From the NCBI RefSeq assembly GCF_003713065.1, contig NZ_CP033433.1, forward strand, positions 586,001-650,000: a DNA stretch of 64,000 nucleotides. Direction: 5' to 3'. Below, one piece after another: positions 27,400 to 36,844 of this stretch. The notes beneath the pieces are model-generated. The model searched no databases. It was not told the origin of the DNA and worked only from the letters and a program-made list of their open reading frames with translations. This DNA comes from Cohnella candidum (GTDB taxonomy: Bacteria > Bacillota > Bacilli > Paenibacillales > Paenibacillaceae). How positions within the stretch are numbered: position 1 is the first letter of the stretch; each line of letters opens with the position of its first letter. The position numbers were made by a program, and so were the translations under genes.

Positions 27400-27414
27400 T
27401 CAGAAAAAAGAGCG

Positions 27415-27441
27415 CCCGGGAAGGCTGAAGGCCTTCCCGGG
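27415..27441 (+). repeat. Intercistronic hairpin after the binding-protein gene
   Basis: CCCGGGAAGGC pairs perfectly with GCCTTCCCGGG around a 5-nt loop, with no T tract. It probably stabilises the upstream binding-protein mRNA or partly attenuates read-through. Confidence 0.65.
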
Positions 27442-27461
27442 TCCGCTGCCGGGGTGAGACC

Positions 27462-28346
27462 ATGAAAACGCGAACTTCCGTGCTCTACAAGGATGGCTTC
27501 TGGGCCTTCCTCATGCTGCTGCCCAACATTGTCGGGTTCTTGATGTTCTTGCTCCTGCCGGTACTGGCTACGTTCGTGATCAGCTTCTCCGGGTGGAATT
27601 TGACGGATTCGTTCCAATTCAACGGGTTTCGGAATTACAAGGAACTGTTTCAGGATCCCGTGTTCCCGCAAGTGCTCGGCAATACGTTTTACTTTACGCT
27701 GGTCAGCGTGCCGGTCGGCATCGTGCTTTCCTTGCTGCTGGCCGTGTTCCTGAACCAAAAGCTGAACCTCATGCGGTTCTACCGGGCGGCTTTCTTCATT
27801 CCGGTCATTAGCTCGATGGTCGCCGTCGGCGTCATCTGGCAATGGATCTACAATCCCGAATTCGGATTGCTCAACTATGCCTTGTCTTGGTTCGGCATCG
27901 ACGGCCCCGCCTGGCTCACCAGCACCCATTGGGCGATGCCGGCCATTATCATAACGAGCATATGGAAAAGCCTCGGCTTCAACATGCTGATCTTTCTCGC
28001 CGGCCTTCAATCCATCTCCGAATCCTACTACGAAGCCGCCGACATTGACGGAGCGAGTTGGTTCTCCAAGTTCCGCAACATCACCGTTCCGCTGTTGTCC
28101 CCGACGACTTTCTTCGTCACGGTCATGTCGGTGATCAACTCGTTCCAGGTGTTCGATACGGTTTACTTGATGACGCAAGGCGGTCCGGCGAGAACCACCT
28201 CCGTGCTGGTCTTCTACATCTTCCAGAACGCTTTCCAGTATTTCCGCATGGGGTATGCGAGCGCGATGGCCTACGTTCTGTTCTTCATCGTGCTGATCGT
28301 CACTTTCGTCCAGTTCTGGAGGCAGAAAAAATGGAGTATCTACTAA
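27462..28346 (+). CDS. CUT1 sugar ABC transporter permease (MalF/UgpA-type)
   Basis: Membrane subunit of the CUT1 transporter, 294 residues. Visible features are the first membrane segment (FLMLLPNIVGFLMFLLLPVLATFVI), later helices, and the EAA loop SYYEAADIDGASWFSKF with VPLLSP. The ATG follows a GGGGTGAG site. It lies between the lipoprotein gene and the second permease, 13 bp ahead of the latter. Confidence 0.94.
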   Translation: MKTRTSVLYKDGFWAFLMLLPNIVGFLMFLLLPVLATFVISFSGWNLTDSFQFNGFRNYKELFQDPVFPQVLGNTFYFTLVSVPVGIVLSLLLAVFLNQKLNLMRFYRAAFFIPVISSMVAVGVIWQWIYNPEFGLLNYALSWFGIDGPAWLTSTHWAMPAIIITSIWKSLGFNMLIFLAGLQSISESYYEAADIDGASWFSKFRNITVPLLSPTTFFVTVMSVINSFQVFDTVYLMTQGGPARTTSVLVFYIFQNAFQYFRMGYASAMAYVLFFIVLIVTFVQFWRQKKWSIY

Positions 28347-28359
28347 GGAGGAGGACGAG

Positions 28360-29187
28360 ATGAAACCGCGCTACTGGATGAAACCGGCGGCCCACGCCAT
28401 CCTTCTTCTGGGCTCCGCCGTCATGCTGTTCCCTTTTATATGGTCGCTTTGTACCTCCCTGAAAAATTTGAACGAGGTGTTTACGTATCCGCCTAAGTTC
28501 CTGGGGGAGCACCTGAAATTCTCCAATTATTTGCATATGACCGATCGTTTCCCGTTTGATCTGTTCTTCTTCAACACTCTCAAAATCACGGTGATCGTCG
28601 TCGTCTTCCAGCTCGTGACGAGTTCGATGGCCGGTTATGTGTTCGCGAGGCTGCGGTTCCGTTTCCGCGACGGGCTGTTCGGCCTGTACTTGGCGACGCT
28701 CATGGTGCCGGCCCAAGTCACGATGATTCCGACGTTCCTGCTCATGAAATTTTACGGGCTGCTCGATACCCATTGGTCGTTGATTTTGCCCGGGCTCGTA
28801 TCGGCTTTCGGCACCTTCCTGCTTCGCCAGTTTTTCTCGACGATACCCGGCGCGCTGGAAGAGGCGGCTAAAATCGACGGCTGCACGCCTTTCGGCATCT
28901 ATTGGCGAATCTTCGTTCCGCTGTCCAAGCCCGCGCTTGCGACGCTTGGCATCTTCATTACGATGGGAACGTGGAACGACTTCGTGAATCCCCTCGTGTT
29001 CTTGAGCTCCATGAAGAAAATGACGCTGACGCTCGGCCTGGCCAACATGCAAGGGTTGTACTCGACGGATTGGCCGGGCTTGATGGCCGCGACCGTCATT
29101 ACGGTATTGCCGATATTGATCGTGTTTTTGCTCGCGCAAGACTTATTCGTTCGGGGCGTTACGTTATCCGGGCTGAAGGGCGAATAG
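28360..29187 (+). CDS. CUT1 sugar ABC transporter permease (MalG/AraQ-type)
   Basis: Second membrane subunit, 275 residues. Typical AraQ/MalG features are FIWSLCTSLKNLNEVF, TSSMAGYVFARLRF, the EAA loop ALEEAAKIDGCTPFGIYW with VPLSKP, and the C-terminal GVTLSGLKG. The ATG has GGAGGAGG upstream. No ATPase gene follows, so an MsmX-like shared ATPase is presumably used. The next gene encodes a GH127 enzyme, linking uptake to arabinoside hydrolysis. Confidence 0.94.
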   Translation: MKPRYWMKPAAHAILLLGSAVMLFPFIWSLCTSLKNLNEVFTYPPKFLGEHLKFSNYLHMTDRFPFDLFFFNTLKITVIVVVFQLVTSSMAGYVFARLRFRFRDGLFGLYLATLMVPAQVTMIPTFLLMKFYGLLDTHWSLILPGLVSAFGTFLLRQFFSTIPGALEEAAKIDGCTPFGIYWRIFVPLSKPALATLGIFITMGTWNDFVNPLVFLSSMKKMTLTLGLANMQGLYSTDWPGLMAATVITVLPILIVFLLAQDLFVRGVTLSGLKGE

Positions 29188-29220
29188 GGAAAATCTATCC
29201 GGTTTGGAGTGAGTACGACG

Positions 29221-31173
29221 ATGAGTCAACAGCGAAGCTCGGTCCTATCCCTCAAGGGCGTCCGCATACAGGACCCGTTCTGGTCCGAATACATCCGTCT
29301 CGTTCGGGACGTCGTCGTCCCTTATCAGTGGGACGCCTTGAACGACCGGGTTCCCGGCGCGGAGCCGAGCCGTGCCATTCGGAATTTCAAAATCGCGGCC
29401 GGGGAAGAGACCGGAGAGTTCTACGGCATGGTGTTTCAGGACAGCGACGTGGCCAAATGGCTGGAAGCGGTCGGTTATTTGCTGCAAACCGAGCCGGATC
29501 CGGATCTGGAGCAAGTGGCCGACGCCGTCATCGATCTGATCGCGAAAGCGCAGCGCGAAGACGGGTACGTGAACACGTATTACCTGCTCAAGGAGCCGGG
29601 CAGGGAGTGGACCAACCTGTCCGAGTGCCATGAGCTTTACACGGCCGGGCACCTGATCGAAGGCGCTGTCGCCTATTATCAAGCGACGGGCAAACGCAAA
29701 ATCCTGGACGCGGTTTGCCGGCTCGCGGACCATATCGACTCCGTCTTCGGCCCCGAACCGGATAAAATTCGGGGATACGACGGGCATCAGGAAATCGAAC
29801 TCGCGCTGGTCAAGCTGTACCATGCCACGGGGGAGGCGCGCTATTTGCGGCTGAGCCGCTTTTTCCTCGACGAACGGGGCCGGGAGCCGCATTTTTACGA
29901 TCGGGAATACGAACGCCGCGGCCGCACGAACCATTGGGGTTCCGATTTCATGATCACGAAACGCTCCTACAGCCAAGCGCACGCTCCGATCCGTGAACAA
30001 GAGAGCGCGGAAGGGCATTCCGTTCGACTCGTTTACATGTGCGCCGCCATGGCCGACATTGCGGCAGAGACCGGAGACGAGGGATTGCTGGAAGCGTGCC
30101 GCCGATTATGGAAAAGCATCGTCACGAGACGAATGTACGTAACGGGCGGCATCGGCTCGATGGCTCAGGAGGAATCGTTCACGCTCGACTACGATCTGCC
30201 GAGCGATACCGCTTATGCGGAAACGTGCGCTTCCATCGGGCTCATCTTCTTCGCCCAACGTATGCTGAATATTGAACCGGACAGCCGCTACGCCGACGTC
30301 ATGGAACGCGCTTTGTACAATACGGTGCTCGGCGGCATGTCCAAGGACGGCAGGCACTTCTTCTACGTGAATCCGCTGGAGCTTTGGCCGGACGCCTGCG
30401 GGAAAAACCATGCGTACGACCATGTCAAACCGGTTCGCCAAGGCTGGTTCGGATGCGCGTGCTGCCCGCCGAACGTCGCCCGTCTGCTGGCTTCGCTCGG
30501 ACAGTATTTGTATACCGTGAAGGATCGGTCGGTTAATGCGCACTTGTACGTGGGCGGAGAAGCCGATATCGAGGTCGGCGGACAGAGGATTCGGTTCAAA
30601 CAGCAGTCCGAACTTCCTTGGGAAGGGCGCGTGAGGTTCGAGTTGGAGGTCGAGTCCGAGTCCGACTTTACGTTGGCCTTGCGGATTCCGGAATGGAGCG
30701 GGGCTGCGGTCATCCGCCTGAACGGCGAGCTATATGACGCCGAGACGGCGAACGGGTATGCCTTGATCCGCAGATGGTGGAAGAGCGGCGATCAAGTCGA
30801 GCTCGTGCTGCCCATGGACGTCCTCCGGATCAAAGGCCATCCGCTGCTGCGGGATACCGTCGGCAAAACGGCCCTTCAGCGCGGCCCCCTCGTGTATTGC
30901 TTGGAAGAGGCGGATAACGGGAAAAACCTGCAGGGACTGTTCCTCCCGAGCCGAAGCGAGGCGATAAGCGAATTCGACCCGAATACGCTCGGAGGCGTGC
31001 AGGTCATCCGCATGGATGCCCAGCGCCTTTCGGAGAAGGACTGGGGAGAGGAGCTCTACCGGCGGGATGCCGATACAAGCTTCGAGCCGGCGGCGCTGAC
31101 GTTCGTTCCTTATTACGCTTGGGCGAACCGCGGCGTCGGCGAAATGGCGGTCTGGGTCAAAGAGAAGGCTTAA
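29221..31173 (+). CDS. GH127 beta-L-arabinofuranosidase
   Basis: Glycoside hydrolase family 127 enzyme (HypBA1-like), 650 residues, no signal peptide, so it should act in the cytoplasm on imported beta-L-arabinofuranosides. The zinc/cysteine active site is intact: Glu334 and Cys336 in AYAETCAS, Cys414 and Cys415 in GWFGCACCPPN, corresponding to Glu338, Cys340, Cys417 (nucleophile) and Cys418 of Bifidobacterium HypBA1. Glu318 in EESFTLDYDLP corresponds to the acid Glu322. I chose the ATG at 29221, eleven bases after GGAG; an in-frame GTG at 29209 overlaps that site. It is the last gene of the CUT1 operon and is followed by a terminator. GH146-like relatives exist, but the motif set fits GH127. 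Confidence 0.93.
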   Translation: MSQQRSSVLSLKGVRIQDPFWSEYIRLVRDVVVPYQWDALNDRVPGAEPSRAIRNFKIAAGEETGEFYGMVFQDSDVAKWLEAVGYLLQTEPDPDLEQVADAVIDLIAKAQREDGYVNTYYLLKEPGREWTNLSECHELYTAGHLIEGAVAYYQATGKRKILDAVCRLADHIDSVFGPEPDKIRGYDGHQEIELALVKLYHATGEARYLRLSRFFLDERGREPHFYDREYERRGRTNHWGSDFMITKRSYSQAHAPIREQESAEGHSVRLVYMCAAMADIAAETGDEGLLEACRRLWKSIVTRRMYVTGGIGSMAQEESFTLDYDLPSDTAYAETCASIGLIFFAQRMLNIEPDSRYADVMERALYNTVLGGMSKDGRHFFYVNPLELWPDACGKNHAYDHVKPVRQGWFGCACCPPNVARLLASLGQYLYTVKDRSVNAHLYVGGEADIEVGGQRIRFKQQSELPWEGRVRFELEVESESDFTLALRIPEWSGAAVIRLNGELYDAETANGYALIRRWWKSGDQVELVLPMDVLRIKGHPLLRDTVGKTALQRGPLVYCLEEADNGKNLQGLFLPSRSEAISEFDPNTLGGVQVIRMDAQRLSEKDWGEELYRRDADTSFEPAALTFVPYYAWANRGVGEMAVWVKEKA

Positions 31174-31196
31174 ATCGATTGCGAGCAACGAAGGGA

Positions 31197-31228
31197 CAAT
31201 CCGGTCGGTGACGACCGGGTTGTTTTTG
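31197..31228 (+). terminator. Terminator after the GH127 gene
   Basis: CAATCCGGTCG pairs with CGACCGGGTTG (one G-T pair, 4-nt loop) followed by TTTTTG. It closes the operon that began at 21151 or 26038. Confidence 0.85.
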
Positions 31229-31338
31229 TTTATGAAATCGAAAAATCGGATCGAAAATTGCAAATGACTTCATCGGGAATCGTGGTTATGATGAAAGGGG
31301 ATACAAGTTGCGCGCGATGCATCACGGGAGGCGAGCCG

Positions 31339-32358
31339 GTGAGAAGACCGATGTATGGGATCGTTTACGGACTGTTCACGGTCCTATTTCTGATATTCGT
31401 ATGGTATTACGGCATCCGGGACGATCGGCAAGGCGATTGGAACCAGACGCCGACCGGCCTCGCGGGGGATATCGAAGAAAAATACGTGATGGTCACGTTC
31501 CAATCGGGTCTCGACTATTGGCGCACGATCATGAAAGGGTTCGAAGACGCGGCCCAATCCCTGAACGTATCCGTGGAGTTCCGCGGGGCGACGCAATACG
31601 ACCCGAACGAGGAGATCACGGTGCTCGAGCAGGTCATCGCCCGTAAACCCGCCGGCATTGCCATTACCGCCATCAACTCGGAGGCCCTGAACCTTTCCAT
31701 CGCCAAAGCGATCAAAGCGGGGATTCCGGTCGTCCTTTTCGATTCCGGCGCGCCGAAGAGCGCGGCCTATTCCTTTCTCGGAACGGACAATTATAACGCC
31801 GGCATGCAAGCCGCCAGGGAAATGGGCCGGCTGCTCGGCGGCAGAGGCAAAGTCGCGGTCATCACCCAGCCGAGCCAGTTGAATCATGAAGAACGGACCA
31901 ACGGGTTCAAGGAGACGCTACGCCAAGAGTTTCCCTCCATGGAAATCGTGCAGGTGGCGGACGGCAAAGGCGATATCCAAGCTTCGGAACGCGCGGCCGA
32001 GGCGATACTCGCGAAATACCCGGACGTCGGCGGGTTTTTCGCCACGCAGGCGAACGGAGGCGTCGGGATCGGCCAAGCCCTGAAGGACCGCGGTATTGCC
32101 GGCCGCATCGCTTTGATCGGCTTCGATACGGACAAAGGGACGCTCGACATGGTCAAAGACGGAACCATTAACGCCACGCTGGCCCAAGGCACGTGGAACA
32201 TGGGGTACTGGTCGCTCATGGAGCTGTTCCACCATCATCACAATTTGGTGCAGCCGGGCAACGAGGACCTGCAAGGGAACCATTCGCTTCCTCCCTACAT
32301 CGACACCGGCATCACGGTCGTCACCAAAGCGAACGTCGATCAGTATTACGCCAAATAA
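31339..32358 (+). CDS. Membrane-anchored CUT2-type sugar-binding protein (XylFII-like)
   Basis: 339 residues from GTG at 31339, seven bases after GGGAGG; upstream in-frame ATGs would place charged residues before the anchor. An N-terminal membrane segment (MYGIVYGLFTVLFLIFVWYYG) without a lipobox Cys is followed by a Peripla_BP_4 sugar-binding fold (VMVTFQSGLDYWRTIMKG, GIAITAINSEALNLSI, SFLGTDNYNAGMQAA, IALIGFDTDKGTL). It is encoded directly before a YesM-type kinase and an AraC-type regulator. This matches the XylFII-LytS-YesN arrangement described in Clostridium, where the anchored binding protein presents D-xylose to the kinase. The sugar here is unknown; xylose or arabinose is likely. Confidence 0.88.
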   Translation: MRRPMYGIVYGLFTVLFLIFVWYYGIRDDRQGDWNQTPTGLAGDIEEKYVMVTFQSGLDYWRTIMKGFEDAAQSLNVSVEFRGATQYDPNEEITVLEQVIARKPAGIAITAINSEALNLSIAKAIKAGIPVVLFDSGAPKSAAYSFLGTDNYNAGMQAAREMGRLLGGRGKVAVITQPSQLNHEERTNGFKETLRQEFPSMEIVQVADGKGDIQASERAAEAILAKYPDVGGFFATQANGGVGIGQALKDRGIAGRIALIGFDTDKGTLDMVKDGTINATLAQGTWNMGYWSLMELFHHHHNLVQPGNEDLQGNHSLPPYIDTGITVVTKANVDQYYAK

Positions 32359-32379
32359 CGGAATAAGGGGAGCGAACCG

Positions 32380-34194
32380 ATGCACAAGATGCCCATCCCG
32401 ACGAAGCGCTCCTACTTTTCGCGATGGCTCCCGGGAAACCTGCCGATCCGCAGCAAGCTGCTCATGCATTTTCTGCTCATTACCATCCTGCCTTCCCTCG
32501 CGCTCGGCATTTTGACCGACTTGGTCGTCAACCGGGTCATCGAAAGGCAGATGAACGCCAATACGCTGCAGCTGATCTCGAAAGTCAACCGGACGCTCGA
32601 ATTTTACGCCGACAACGTGCAGAACACGACCTATTTGATTTCGGGCAACGCCCAAATCCAGAAGTTCCTTCACGGCGATCATCTTCCGAGGGAAGCGAGG
32701 AACGAAGCCCTTGATTTCCTAAGGGGCTTCTCCACGCTTCAGACGGAGATCGCCGGTATCATGCTGGTCAACAGCAAGGGAGAATCGCTCAGCAACGACA
32801 TGTACGGAAGATCGTCGACGGACCTGACCTTGGAGAATTGGTACCAGGAAGCGGTAAGCGGCAAAGGGATCTTCCAGATGATCGGCCATCCTTACGGACG
32901 CAGCGTCACGACGCATGCCAATTACAAGGAGGCCGAAGTCGTATCGGCCGTCCGCGCCGTGCTCGACCCGGACACCCAACGGGTGCTGGGCGTCGTGTTG
33001 ATCGATTTGAAGCTGCGGGTGATCGTCGAAACGGCCAAAGACGTGAGGCTCGGGAAGACGGGCATGCTGTTCGTGCTGGATGAGCATGGCGAGCCCATTT
33101 ACGTTCCGAAACAACTCGGCTTCGAAACGATTCCGCTCGGTTGGATGGACGGTCAGTCTTCGGGCAATTTCGTGCAAACGGTCAACGGACGCAAGCTGCA
33201 GTTCATTTTTCTGAAATCCCCGTTTACGAAGTGGTCGACGATCGGAGCGTTCTCCACTTCGGAAGCTGCGCCTGAAATCAAACAGATCCGACTCTATGTG
33301 GCGGCTTTCGTATTCGGCGTCTGCATCCTGGGCATTACGGCCTCATTCGCGCTGTCGCAAGGCATTTCCCGTCCGATTCACCGGTTGATGGCTTTCATGC
33401 AGCGGGCGGAATCCGGAGATTTGACCACGCGGTACTGGGGAGGAGGCATGGACGAGGTAGGCATGCTGGGACGCAGCTTTAACAGCATGCTGACGAAAAT
33501 CCATGACCTGATGTCCCTGACCGAGCGGCAAGAAAAGCAGAAGCGGGAAGCCGAGCTGCGGATCCTGCAGGCGCAGATCAAACCGCATTTCCTCTATAAC
33601 ACGTTGGACACAATCCACTGGATGTCACGGAAAAGGGGAGCCGCCGACGTCGCGGAAATGGTGGAAGCGTTGTCGAAGCTTTTCCGCATCGGCCTCAGCA
33701 AAGGCAGCGAGTTCATTCCGCTCGCCGAAGAATTCGATCACGTCCGCAGCTATTTGCAAATTCAACAAATGCGGTACAAGGACAAGCTGCTGTTCGAGCT
33801 GGAATTGGATCCGCAAATCGCGCATGTTCCCGTGCTCAAAGTGATTCTGCAGCCGATCGTCGAGAACGCCATCTACCATGGCATCAAGGAGCGCAGGGGG
33901 ATCGGCCGCATTCTCGTGAAGGGAAGCGAATGGGACGGGCGGATCGTTCTTTCCGTCACGGACGACGGCGTCGGCATGGACGACCGGAAGCTGGCGGCCA
34001 TGCGAGACAAATTGGCAAGCGCGATGGAGAGCGATTCCGGCTTCGGCAGCTCCGGCTCCGGTTACGGCTTGACCAACGTGCAGTCCCGCCTTCTGCTCAC
34101 TTACGGCAAGCCGGAATACGGCATCCAGATCGACAGCCGTCCCGGTTTCGGGACGACCGTCACGATCGCTTATCCCATGCAGGAGGTGAATTGA
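32380..34194 (+). CDS. Sensor histidine kinase (YesM/LytS family)
   Basis: 604-residue membrane kinase. The first membrane segment (LLMHFLLITILPSLALGILTDL) is followed by an extracellular Cache-like region, a second segment (LYVAAFVFGVCILGITASFAL), HAMP (SRPIHRLMAFMQR...MDEVGMLGRSF), the phospho-accepting His in IKPHFLYNTLDTIHW, and the ATPase domain (LQPIVENAIYHGI, DDGVGM, GYGLTNVQSRL). The ATG follows GGGGAGCG, 21 bp after the binding-protein stop. It is the middle gene of the sensor triad in front of the chvE-ggu-like operon. Confidence 0.95.
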   Translation: MHKMPIPTKRSYFSRWLPGNLPIRSKLLMHFLLITILPSLALGILTDLVVNRVIERQMNANTLQLISKVNRTLEFYADNVQNTTYLISGNAQIQKFLHGDHLPREARNEALDFLRGFSTLQTEIAGIMLVNSKGESLSNDMYGRSSTDLTLENWYQEAVSGKGIFQMIGHPYGRSVTTHANYKEAEVVSAVRAVLDPDTQRVLGVVLIDLKLRVIVETAKDVRLGKTGMLFVLDEHGEPIYVPKQLGFETIPLGWMDGQSSGNFVQTVNGRKLQFIFLKSPFTKWSTIGAFSTSEAAPEIKQIRLYVAAFVFGVCILGITASFALSQGISRPIHRLMAFMQRAESGDLTTRYWGGGMDEVGMLGRSFNSMLTKIHDLMSLTERQEKQKREAELRILQAQIKPHFLYNTLDTIHWMSRKRGAADVAEMVEALSKLFRIGLSKGSEFIPLAEEFDHVRSYLQIQQMRYKDKLLFELELDPQIAHVPVLKVILQPIVENAIYHGIKERRGIGRILVKGSEWDGRIVLSVTDDGVGMDDRKLAAMRDKLASAMESDSGFGSSGSGYGLTNVQSRLLLTYGKPEYGIQIDSRPGFGTTVTIAYPMQEVN

Positions 34195-34197
34195 CCG

Positions 34198-35415
34198 ATG
34201 AACGAAAAGCCTTGGAAAGTCGTCATCGCCGACGATGAACCGATCATCCGCGAAGGAATCCGGGAGGCCGTCGATTGGAGATGGCTCCGCATGGAAGTCG
34301 TCGCGGAAGCGGAGGACGGGGAGGAGGCGTTGGAGCATGCGCTTCGCCACTCCGCCGACCTGGTGCTGGCCGACTTGAACATGCCGATCATGAACGGGAT
34401 GGATCTCATCCGGGAATTAAAGGATCGGCTGCCCGATTGCCGGATCGTGATCGTGACCGGACATGACGAGTTCGGGTACGCGCAGCAAGCCATCCGTTTC
34501 GGCGTGGACGAGTACATCCTGAAGCCCGCGAAGCCGGAACAGCTGATGGCCGTCATGGAGAAAATCGCGCTCGACCTGGAACGGTCGAGGGAGCAGGAGA
34601 AACATCTTCAGCTGGCCTCGAGGCAGATCCGCAAAAACATTCCGCTCCTGCGGGAACGGTTTTGCAACGAATGGATCGAGGAAGCCGTCGGCCGGGAGGA
34701 AGTGCTGGAGCAGCTCAAATTTCTCGATCTGCCGGGAGAGCCGCCGGGCTTGTTCGGCATTCTTCGCTGGCCGGAGGCGGACCTCGGGCCGACCGTACGC
34801 TCCGAACGCGACCGGCAATTGATGCTGTTCGCCACGGAGAATATAGCGGACGAGATCCTTGGCGAGTTTCCGCACGTGCTTTTTCGGGATCCGCTCGGTT
34901 TCCTGTGCGCGATCGTGTGGAATGCGACCGATCCGGCTCTGTTCGCTGGGCTGGAGAAAGCGGTCATTCACTACTTGAAGCTGCAAGCCGTGACGCATGC
35001 GGAGCCGATCGAACACGGATTCGACGGGATTTCCGCGGCTTACCGCAAAGCCCGCAGCGGCGTCTATAAAGAAGCCGCGGTATCGCCGCTTCTGCGCAGG
35101 GCGCGGCATTACGTGCTGGAGCACTACCCGGACTCGCGGCTGTCGCTGGAGGAAACGGCGCAGACGATCGGCGTTTCTTCCGTTTATTTAAGCCGGCTTT
35201 TCAAACAGGAGATGGGGACGACCTTCGTGTCTTTATTGACGCAGACGCGCATCTCCAAAGCCATTCAACTGCTGAATACGACGAGCTTAAGCATGGCGGA
35301 TATCGCGGAAGCGGTCGGGTACGAGTCGCAGCATTACTTCAGCACAGCGTTCAAAAAAGCGGTCGGCGTCTCTCCCATTCGGTATCGGAAGGGCGAATTG
35401 TCGGAGGCGGAATAG
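34198..35415 (+). CDS. AraC-type response regulator (YesN family)
   Basis: 405-residue regulator, shorter than the other two YesN proteins here. Receiver domain: VVIADDEPIIREG, phospho-acceptor Asp59 in LVLADLNMPIMNG, Lys in YILKPAK. The C-terminal AraC domain has SLEETAQTIGVSSVYLSRLFKQEMG and MADIAEAVGYESQHYFSTAFKKAVG. The ATG starts 3 bp after the kinase stop, with AGGAGGTGA inside the kinase gene. It is followed by a terminator and then the chvE-like transporter operon, its likely target. Confidence 0.95.
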   Translation: MNEKPWKVVIADDEPIIREGIREAVDWRWLRMEVVAEAEDGEEALEHALRHSADLVLADLNMPIMNGMDLIRELKDRLPDCRIVIVTGHDEFGYAQQAIRFGVDEYILKPAKPEQLMAVMEKIALDLERSREQEKHLQLASRQIRKNIPLLRERFCNEWIEEAVGREEVLEQLKFLDLPGEPPGLFGILRWPEADLGPTVRSERDRQLMLFATENIADEILGEFPHVLFRDPLGFLCAIVWNATDPALFAGLEKAVIHYLKLQAVTHAEPIEHGFDGISAAYRKARSGVYKEAAVSPLLRRARHYVLEHYPDSRLSLEETAQTIGVSSVYLSRLFKQEMGTTFVSLLTQTRISKAIQLLNTTSLSMADIAEAVGYESQHYFSTAFKKAVGVSPIRYRKGELSEAE

Positions 35416-35445
35416 GTCAGGAACGGCAGCGCAAAGCTGCAATCA

Positions 35446-35477
35446 AACACCTCGCGGATGGCCGCGGGGTGTTTTTT
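35446..35477 (+). terminator. Terminator after the sensor triad
   Basis: AACACCTCGCGG pairs with CCGCGGGGTGTT (one wobble, 4-nt loop) followed by a TTTTTT run. It separates the sensor genes from the transporter operon, which must therefore have its own promoter in 35478-35600. Confidence 0.88.
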
Positions 35478-35600
35478 CATGCATCGAAACCTCGCCGAAG
35501 GAAAGTTAAATTTTCGAAAAAAGTTGTTCTTTTCTTCGAAAGACGCTTTTCCGGGCGGATGGTACATTGAGTCCAGACCATTGAAAGGGGAGTTCAATAC

Positions 35601-36743
35601 ATGAAAAAGTTTTCGATTCTCGCTCTTCTGCTCGCGTTTGTCGTCGTCTTGGCGGCATGCGGCGGCAAAAACGACGGCGGCTCGGCCGCATCATCGGACA
35701 GCGGTTCGTCCGCTTCCGCAAGCCCTTCCGCCAGCGCGCCCGCGTCCGGCGGGGACAAAGGTACGATCGGCATCGCGATGCCGACGAAATCTTCGGAGCG
35801 CTGGGTGAACGACGGCGCCAACATGGTGAAGCAATTCGAAGCGCTCGGCTACAAGACGGACCTCCAATACGGGGAAGACGTCGTGGAGAACCAGGTATCC
35901 CAGATCGAGAACATGATAACGAAAGGCGTGAAGCTGCTCGTCATCGCCTCGATCGACGGTGAAGCGCTGACGGACGTGCTGCAGAAGGCGCATGACGCGA
36001 ATATCCCGGTCATCGCATACGACCGCCTGATCAAGAAAAGCGAATACGTGGACTACTACGCCACGTTCGATAACTTCAAAGTCGGCGTCCTTCAAGCCTC
36101 TTACATCGAAGAAAAGCTCGGTTTGAAAGACGGCAAAGGCCCGTTCAACATCGAACTGTTCGCCGGGTCTCCGGACGACAACAACGCTTACTTCTTCTTC
36201 GACGGTGCCATGAGCGTGCTCAAGCCCTATATGGACAGCGGCAAGCTGGTCGTCAAATCCGGCCAAACGAAATTCGATCAGGCCGCCACGCTGCGTTGGG
36301 ACGGCGGCGTCGCCCAATCCCGCATGGATAACCTGCTTTCGGCCAACTACTCTTCCGCTAAAGTGGACGCGGTCTTGTCTCCGTACGACGGCATCAGCAT
36401 CGGCATCCTGTCCTCGCTGAAAGGCGTAGGCTACGGCTCCGGCGACAAACCGCTGCCGATCATCACGGGCCAAGACGCCGAGCTCGCTTCGGTGAAGTCG
36501 ATCATCGCCGGCGAGCAGACGCAGACGGTGTTCAAGGACACCCGCGAACTGGCCAAAGTGGCCGTCGGTATGGCGGACGCCATGCTGAACGGCAAAAAGC
36601 CGGAAGTGAACGACGAGAAGACGTACAACAACGGAGTGAAAGTCGTTCCTTCTTACCTGCTCGTTCCCGTATCCGTCGATAAGAGCAATTACAAGCAAGC
36701 GCTCGTCGACACCGGCTACTACACCGAAGATCAATTGAAATAA
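35601..36743 (+). CDS. chvE: ChvE-like multiple-monosaccharide-binding lipoprotein
   Basis: Extracellular receptor of a CUT2 transporter, 380 residues. The signal peptide ends [10 protein letters not shown] (lipidated Cys20), followed by a Ser/Ala-rich linker. The mature part follows the ChvE/XylF pattern: [87 protein letters not shown]. ChvE proteins bind several aldoses (glucose, galactose, arabinose, xylose). The start has GAAAGGGGAG upstream. The next two genes are gguA- and gguB-like, completing the transporter. Confidence 0.9.
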   Translation: MKKFSILALLLAFVVVLAACGGKNDGGSAASSDSGSSASASPSASAPASGGDKGTIGIAMPTKSSERWVNDGANMVKQFEALGYKTDLQYGEDVVENQVSQIENMITKGVKLLVIASIDGEALTDVLQKAHDANIPVIAYDRLIKKSEYVDYYATFDNFKVGVLQASYIEEKLGLKDGKGPFNIELFAGSPDDNNAYFFFDGAMSVLKPYMDSGKLVVKSGQTKFDQAATLRWDGGVAQSRMDNLLSANYSSAKVDAVLSPYDGISIGILSSLKGVGYGSGDKPLPIITGQDAELASVKSIIAGEQTQTVFKDTRELAKVAVGMADAMLNGKKPEVNDEKTYNNGVKVVPSYLLVPVSVDKSNYKQALVDTGYYTEDQLK

Positions 36744-36768
36744 GCCGCGAGAAAGCCGCAATGAGCCG

Positions 36769-36813
36769 AATGATTTCGCGATGGCTGCCGCCGCATGCCG
36801 TCGCGGAATCATT
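36769..36813 (+). repeat. Intercistronic hairpin between chvE- and gguA-like genes
   Basis: AATGATTTCGCGA pairs with TCGCGGAATCATT (one wobble) around a 19-nt loop, with only a weak T-rich tail. The position matches the hairpins found after the other binding-protein genes in this window. Confidence 0.6.
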
Positions 36814-36844
36814 TGCACTTTAGGAGAAAGCCGGGTGAAGCATA

